Shown here piece by piece: positions 25,458-28,323 of a stretch of 28,323 bases of DNA; the stretch's first letter is position 1; each line of letters starts with the position of its first letter. The notes under the pieces are model-generated. The model worked only from the letters and a program-made list of their open reading frames with translations. It was not told the origin of the DNA and did not search any database. The translations under genes and the position numbers were made by a program. The stretch comes from JAXHUK01 sp034189725 (GTDB lineage: Bacteria > Chloroflexota > Dehalococcoidia > SZUA-161). The stretch spans positions 1 to 28,323 of the forward strand of contig JAXHUK010000151.1 of NCBI GenBank assembly GCA_034189725.1. The letters are read 5' to 3'.

Positions 25458-25492
25458 TTGCAATTATATGCCAAAAATAAAAAGTGTGTCAA
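25458..25492 (-). promoter_or_regulatory. fur promoter with overlapping TTGCAA operator
   Basis: Read on the minus strand, a perfect TTGACA (25487-25492) and a perfect TATAAT (25463-25468) are separated by 18 bases. TGCAA directly follows the -10 box, and on the plus strand TTGCAA-N5-TGCCAA (25458-25474) matches ten of twelve positions of a Nur-type box. The 11-mer TTGCAATTATA (25458-25468) is identical to one at 24963-24973. Transcription would start about 13 bases before the fur ATG. Repressor binding here should be autoregulatory. Confidence 0.65.
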
Positions 25493-25570
25493 GTATTGTA
25501 ATAGCAGGTAAATCAAGTAATATTTGACAGCGTCAGCGTTGAAAACTAAGGTATTTTGGGGAAGATTTAT

Positions 25571-26017
25571 ATGGAGGTCATCGTAACCGGATCTTTAACC
25601 TACGATAGAATTTTTCAAATTGACGGGCTGCTGTCCAATCTTTCCGATAGAGACCAGCATACGCTTATGAAGGTTAGTTTCCATGCTAGAGAGATCGTCG
25701 AGAGATTCGGGGGTAATGCCGGCAATGTTGCTCTGCTGTTAAAAAAGCCCGTGAGAGCAAGGGAAGTGAGCATATCCCTGATCGGAGAACAGAAAAACAC
25801 GCGGGGCGAAGGCATGACAGGCAGTAAGGATATGCCAATCACCAACGATACCCTGACAATTAAGGGAGAGCGTTCGTACCATAAGGAAGTAAGGAGTGCA
25901 CGAGCTTATGCTCTAGAAAGCGCATGTTGCACTGGGACTAGCACGTCCGATTTCCCTTTTATCGCAGGCTTGGTAACCGGCTATTTTTATTACCTCATTA
26001 CTACGACAGAGAAGTAG
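25571..26017 (+). pseudogene. Remnant of a PfkB-family sugar/nucleoside kinase
   Basis: An open frame of 148 residues that appears to be an internally deleted PfkB kinase. The N-terminus MEVIVTGSLTYDRIFQIDGL and the later VSFHAREIVERFGGNAGNVA stretch match the first strand and substrate-binding Gly-Gly region of the family, where VSFxxxxxxxxxGGxAGNIA is usual. The middle lacks recognisable kinase sequence. Near the end CTGTSTSDFPFIAGLVTGYF looks like a decayed version of the catalytic GAGDAFxAGLxxG motif with the Asp-containing loop changed. Intact members have about 300 residues. ATG at 25571 has GGGGAAG upstream, and a TTGACA lies at 25524-25529 without a good -10 box. It could instead be a translated short protein, but it should not be an active kinase. 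The following 155 bases (26018-26172) show nothing. Confidence 0.5.
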
Positions 26018-26172
26018 CCACAGTCAATTCAATGCTTGAGGAGCCATTCTGAGGAAACCAGAGAAAGGTTACCGAAAATACTCTTTCTAAAAAAGGGGGG
26101 CGCGATATCTCCACTTTTGCAAAACTTCCTCCACCACGTTCGCCCTGGCTCATTAAGTATGGTGGATCAAGC

Positions 26173-26658
26173 CTAAGTACGGTCTTCATTTTCATAAGTT
26201 TTTACCAACTCAAGCAAATGGTGGTATTGCCAATCTCGTTCTCTGGCTATGGCAGCATCCGTATCAGAAGGGTTTGCAGCTCTATAGATAGCCTGCAGGG
26301 CATAATTTGCAGCACCAATAGAATGAGTAGCAACATGTGCAGTCGCCATGGCGTGACCGGCAGCACGGGCAGCGGAGCGAGCTGCATTATCCTCTCCAAC
26401 TTCACGAGCAGCAGCATGAGCTGCCAGCGAAATCGTACGGACATCCTTCATTTTGAAAATGCCTGTATGAACCCACTCGCGGCATGCTTCGATGGCTTTT
26501 CGAGGCCGATTGTCTCCTGGATATTTTTCCTCAAAATAGGGCAGAACACGTTCAACACAATCAATTGACCAGAGGGCCAGTATTTTATGGTCAGTTTTAC
26601 TCACAAGCTCTACAATTGACTCGTCTCTGTGTGCAAGTGAGAATTTTGGTTTTTTCAT
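26173..26658 (-). CDS. Putative immunity protein, Imm5-like
   Basis: A 161-residue alpha-helical protein. It contains the Ala/His-rich repeats ISLAAHAAAREVGEDNAARS, ARAAGHAMATAHVATHSIGA and NYALQAIYRAANPSD, which are characteristic of the putative immunity (Imm5-like) family seen in many free-standing and polymorphic-toxin contexts. KILALWSIDCVERVLPYFEE and PRKAIEACREWVHTGIFKM near the N-terminus are also usual. The start is the ATG at 26656-26658 with GAGGA eleven bases upstream; in-frame ATGs further up have no ribosome-binding site. No toxin gene is recognisable beside it, so an immunity role is by family name only. It faces the PfkB remnant tail-to-tail. Confidence 0.75.
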   Translation of the reverse strand: MKKPKFSLAHRDESIVELVSKTDHKILALWSIDCVERVLPYFEEKYPGDNRPRKAIEACREWVHTGIFKMKDVRTISLAAHAAAREVGEDNAARSAARAAGHAMATAHVATHSIGAANYALQAIYRAANPSDTDAAIARERDWQYHHLLELVKTYENEDRT

Positions 26659-26802
26659 GTTATTAGATTTCCTCATGACGGATCTACCATTATGGCATTC
26701 ATTGCTACCCATCCTGACTTCTCCTGTATTTTATCATGTTGTACCACATCGTAATTTCGGCATCATGATATACATTCAATATTAGTGCATGTAGTTTGTT
26801 AA

Positions 26803-27021
26803 ATGCAGGGGGTTGACTCTTACGTTACGTCATATTTTATCATGTATTGGAATGGAATATACGGTTCCATTGAGCAAGAATCCGACATCGGGAATGAAGT
26901 ACAAGAGTGGCTCAGCGAAGCCTATTGGCTAGCGCACGATAAGGGAACGAGGAAAAAGTGTAGTGCCGCTCCGTTAATCGATGAAATGGAGAGAGATGCC
27001 AACTCTTTAGCAACTTCCTGA
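26803..27021 (+). CDS. Doubtful 72-residue ORF
   Basis: An ATG-started frame within a 487-base stretch (26659-27145) that otherwise shows no gene. The product contains YFIMYWNGIYGSIEQESDIG and later QEWLSEAYWLAHDKGTRKKC, a mildly amphipathic composition with several Trp and Tyr. No ribosome-binding site precedes either the first ATG or the second one (codon 14), and I recognise no family. It could be a fragment of a longer decayed gene, in line with the remnant character of this region. Confidence 0.25.
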   Translation: MQGVDSYVTSYFIMYWNGIYGSIEQESDIGNEVQEWLSEAYWLAHDKGTRKKCSAAPLIDEMERDANSLATS

Positions 27022-27145
27022 CAATTTCAAGCCATAAAAAGCACACTGAAAGTAATCTGGAGCTTCGATATGCGGGAATTAATTGACGTAGCTGATAGAA
27101 TATACTTCAAAGAAACATATTTCAACGATTGCAGGAGGTGTTTCA

Positions 27146-27604
27146 ATGTCAACAGAGCAAAACAAAGCAATCATTTCTCGTATATGGCAAGAGATCTTCA
27201 ACGAAGGGAATTTGGATTTGGTAGATGATCTCTACGACAAGAGTTATGTTTACCACGGGCCAGGTGGTCAGGAGTTGAAAGGTCTAGATGGTTTAAAAAG
27301 ATACAAGAAAGAGCTACGTTCGTTTTTCCCTGACTTGCATTTTTCTTTGGATAGTATGATTGCCGAAGGGGATAGAGTCGCTCTTCGCTGGCAAATGCAA
27401 GGTACGATCGCATCACGGAAGAAGCGCATCGCGGTTTCCGGGATAATTATTAGTCGTATAGCCGACGGTAAATGTATTGAGGATTGGGAGATTTTCGATC
27501 GTCTTTCTATAGCTGAACAGGGAGCTCCCGGAATTCAAAAAAGTCTTGTAAATTTAATCGTAAAAGGCATGAAGAAGGAAGCAACCTTCTTGTCGATATC
27601 CTGA
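27146..27604 (+). CDS. SnoaL-like / ester cyclase-type NTF2-fold protein
   Basis: A 152-residue single-domain protein. The start is very well supported by AGGAGGT six bases upstream of the ATG. Its pattern is that of SnoaL-like ester cyclases: STEQNKAIISRIWQEIFNEG (first helix), LVDDLYDKSYVYHGPGGQEL, then GLDGLKRYKKELRSFFPDLH, IAEGDRVALRWQMQGTI and the C-terminal IADGKCIEDWEIFDRLSI. The NTF2 fold binds small hydrophobic ligands; some relatives cyclise polyketides, but most bacterial members of this kind have no known substrate. It is expected in the cytoplasm and appears to be transcribed alone. Confidence 0.88.
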   Translation: MSTEQNKAIISRIWQEIFNEGNLDLVDDLYDKSYVYHGPGGQELKGLDGLKRYKKELRSFFPDLHFSLDSMIAEGDRVALRWQMQGTIASRKKRIAVSGIIISRIADGKCIEDWEIFDRLSIAEQGAPGIQKSLVNLIVKGMKKEATFLSIS

Positions 27605-27697
27605 CAGTTTTCAGCATCCCATGGAGAATATCAGAGGTTTAGGGCGTTTCCCGAAATCCTGAAATGCCTGGTTTTGATCCGTAGAGAATACAGAGAA

Positions 27698-27736
27698 GAC
27701 CCTAAGGGACACTGGCCTGTAAAACAGGGTAGGGTC
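27698..27736. repeat. Nested inverted repeat downstream of the SnoaL-like gene
   Basis: GACCCTA (27698-27704) and TAGGGTC (27730-27736) are exact inverted arms; inside them CCTGT (27716-27720) and ACAGG (27124+600, that is 27724-27728) form a second hairpin with a three-base loop. No T-run follows. It may be a 3' structure of the SnoaL-like transcript. The rest of 27605-27891 shows no gene. Confidence 0.4.
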
Positions 27737-27891
27737 AAATGTGCCGAAGCAAAAGAACGGCGAGGCACTTGACTCTTCTGAGAACAGAACTGGCATTTAT
27801 TACATACTTAATGTTATACTTGGCTCGAGAAATTGCAGACAAAATGACTATCATCTGAGTCAATACGGTTAGGGTAGGCTTACGTACAAGA

Positions 27892-28323
27892 ATGAGTTTC
27901 ATTGATGCTGGCTATGAGATTTTGAAGCGGGAAGGCAAATCGCTAACTGCTGAAGAAATCACTACTATCGCCCTTAATCAAGGTCTGATTTCAACGACTG
28001 GGAAAACACCCTCAGCTACGATGGGCGCCCAGCTCTATATGGATATCAAGAAGAATGCAGATATATCCAGATTTGTAAAAGTAGACAGGGGCAAATTCGG
28101 TTTACGGGAATGGTCAACGACTCACGCAGGGCCTGCACCCCCTTTCCGTTCCCTGAGTTTCAAGGATGCTGCGTACACGGTGCTGAAAGAAGGCAATCGA
28201 CCATTACGTATAGAAGACATTACCGAAATTGCTCTGGAAAAGGGCATTCTAAAGACAACAGGCAAAACTCCCGTTGCTACAATGGGAGCTCAACTCTATA
28301 CTAATGTAAAAACTTCCAAAGAT
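27892..28323 (+). CDS. Tandem HARE-HTH domain protein, partial (3' end beyond right edge)
   Basis: The frame is open from ATG 27892 to the last base, giving 144 residues with no stop. Two copies of a HARE-HTH winged-helix domain are visible. Copy 1 (about 1-70) runs MSFIDAGYEILKREGKSLTA, then ISTTGKTPSATMGAQLYMDI. Copy 2 (about 87-144) runs FKDAAYTVLKEGNRPLRIED, then LKTTGKTPVATMGAQLYTNV. HARE-HTH domains occur in HB1, ASXL, the RNA polymerase delta subunit and fused to restriction endonucleases, and are thought to link DNA binding to modified-base or transcription functions. A nuclease or similar domain may follow outside the window, but that cannot be seen. The ribosome-binding site is weak. 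Confidence 0.85.
   Translation, partial: MSFIDAGYEILKREGKSLTAEEITTIALNQGLISTTGKTPSATMGAQLYMDIKKNADISRFVKVDRGKFGLREWSTTHAGPAPPFRSLSFKDAAYTVLKEGNRPLRIEDITEIALEKGILKTTGKTPVATMGAQLYTNVKTSKD

Noticed and set aside
25524..25552. Plus-strand promoter (TTGACA at 25524-25529) for the PfkB remnant
   Set aside because: The -35 is perfect, but the hexamer at the right distance (TAAGGT) matches the -10 consensus poorly, so I do not list it as a promoter.
27611..27796. 61-residue minus-strand frame after the SnoaL-like gene
   Set aside because: It covers the nested inverted repeat, has no ribosome-binding site, and is rich in Phe/Ser/Pro as expected of a chance frame.
1..28323. CRISPR array, tRNA, rRNA or insertion sequence
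   Set aside because: I saw no regularly spaced repeats, cloverleaf-like sequence, rRNA motifs, transposase or terminal inverted repeats with target duplications anywhere in the window.

Overview
This looks like a window from an anaerobic or facultatively anaerobic bacterium of moderate GC. FmdE, DGC and TrmO-like proteins sit beside a GlgE/TreS alpha-glucan cluster, which would fit a Chloroflexota (Dehalococcoidia-like) genome. That lineage guess comes from gene flavour only and is weak. I found no rRNA, tRNA, CRISPR array or insertion sequence. Almost everything up to 25.4 kb is on the minus strand; the last 3 kb is mixed in orientation and accessory in character.

Region 1 (1-17.5 kb) is an alpha-glucan/trehalose island read leftwards. 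The order is a winged-helix regulator, a tandem universal stress protein, a small conserved-looking protein, glycogen synthase GlgA, a MarC-family membrane protein, GlgE, a TreS-maltokinase fusion, 4-alpha-glucanotransferase MalQ, branching enzyme GlgB, trehalohydrolase TreZ and a GH57/DUF3536 hydrolase cut by the left edge. Together they can make glucan by the classical route (GlgA + GlgB) and by the GlgE route: trehalose to maltose by TreS, maltose to maltose-1-phosphate by the fused kinase, then to linear glucan by GlgE, branched by GlgB. MalQ, TreZ and GH57 provide remodelling and breakdown. From treS to the GH57 gene the genes overlap by 4 bases or lie 1 base apart, so they are probably translationally coupled. 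GlgC and TreY are not in the window.

Region 2 (17.5-25.5 kb) looks like a metal-responsive operon. A Fur-family regulator is followed by an FmdE-family protein, a 60-residue protein with a Cys/His tail, a lipoprotein substrate-binding protein of the peptide/nickel class, a DGC-TrmO fusion, two permeases and a fused two-domain ATPase. TTGCAA half-sites cluster upstream of fur, upstream of fmdE and at the start of the DGC-TrmO gene. At the first two, an identical 11-mer places a half-site directly against a TATAAT -10 box. These half-sites resemble those of the nickel-responsive Fur relative Nur, so nickel (or nickel-chelate) uptake is the leading hypothesis. This is the most unusual part of the window.

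Region 3 (25.5-28.3 kb) holds a decayed PfkB-type kinase remnant, an Imm5-like putative immunity protein, a doubtful small ORF, a SnoaL-like NTF2-fold protein, and the start of a protein with two tandem HARE-HTH domains that runs off the right edge.
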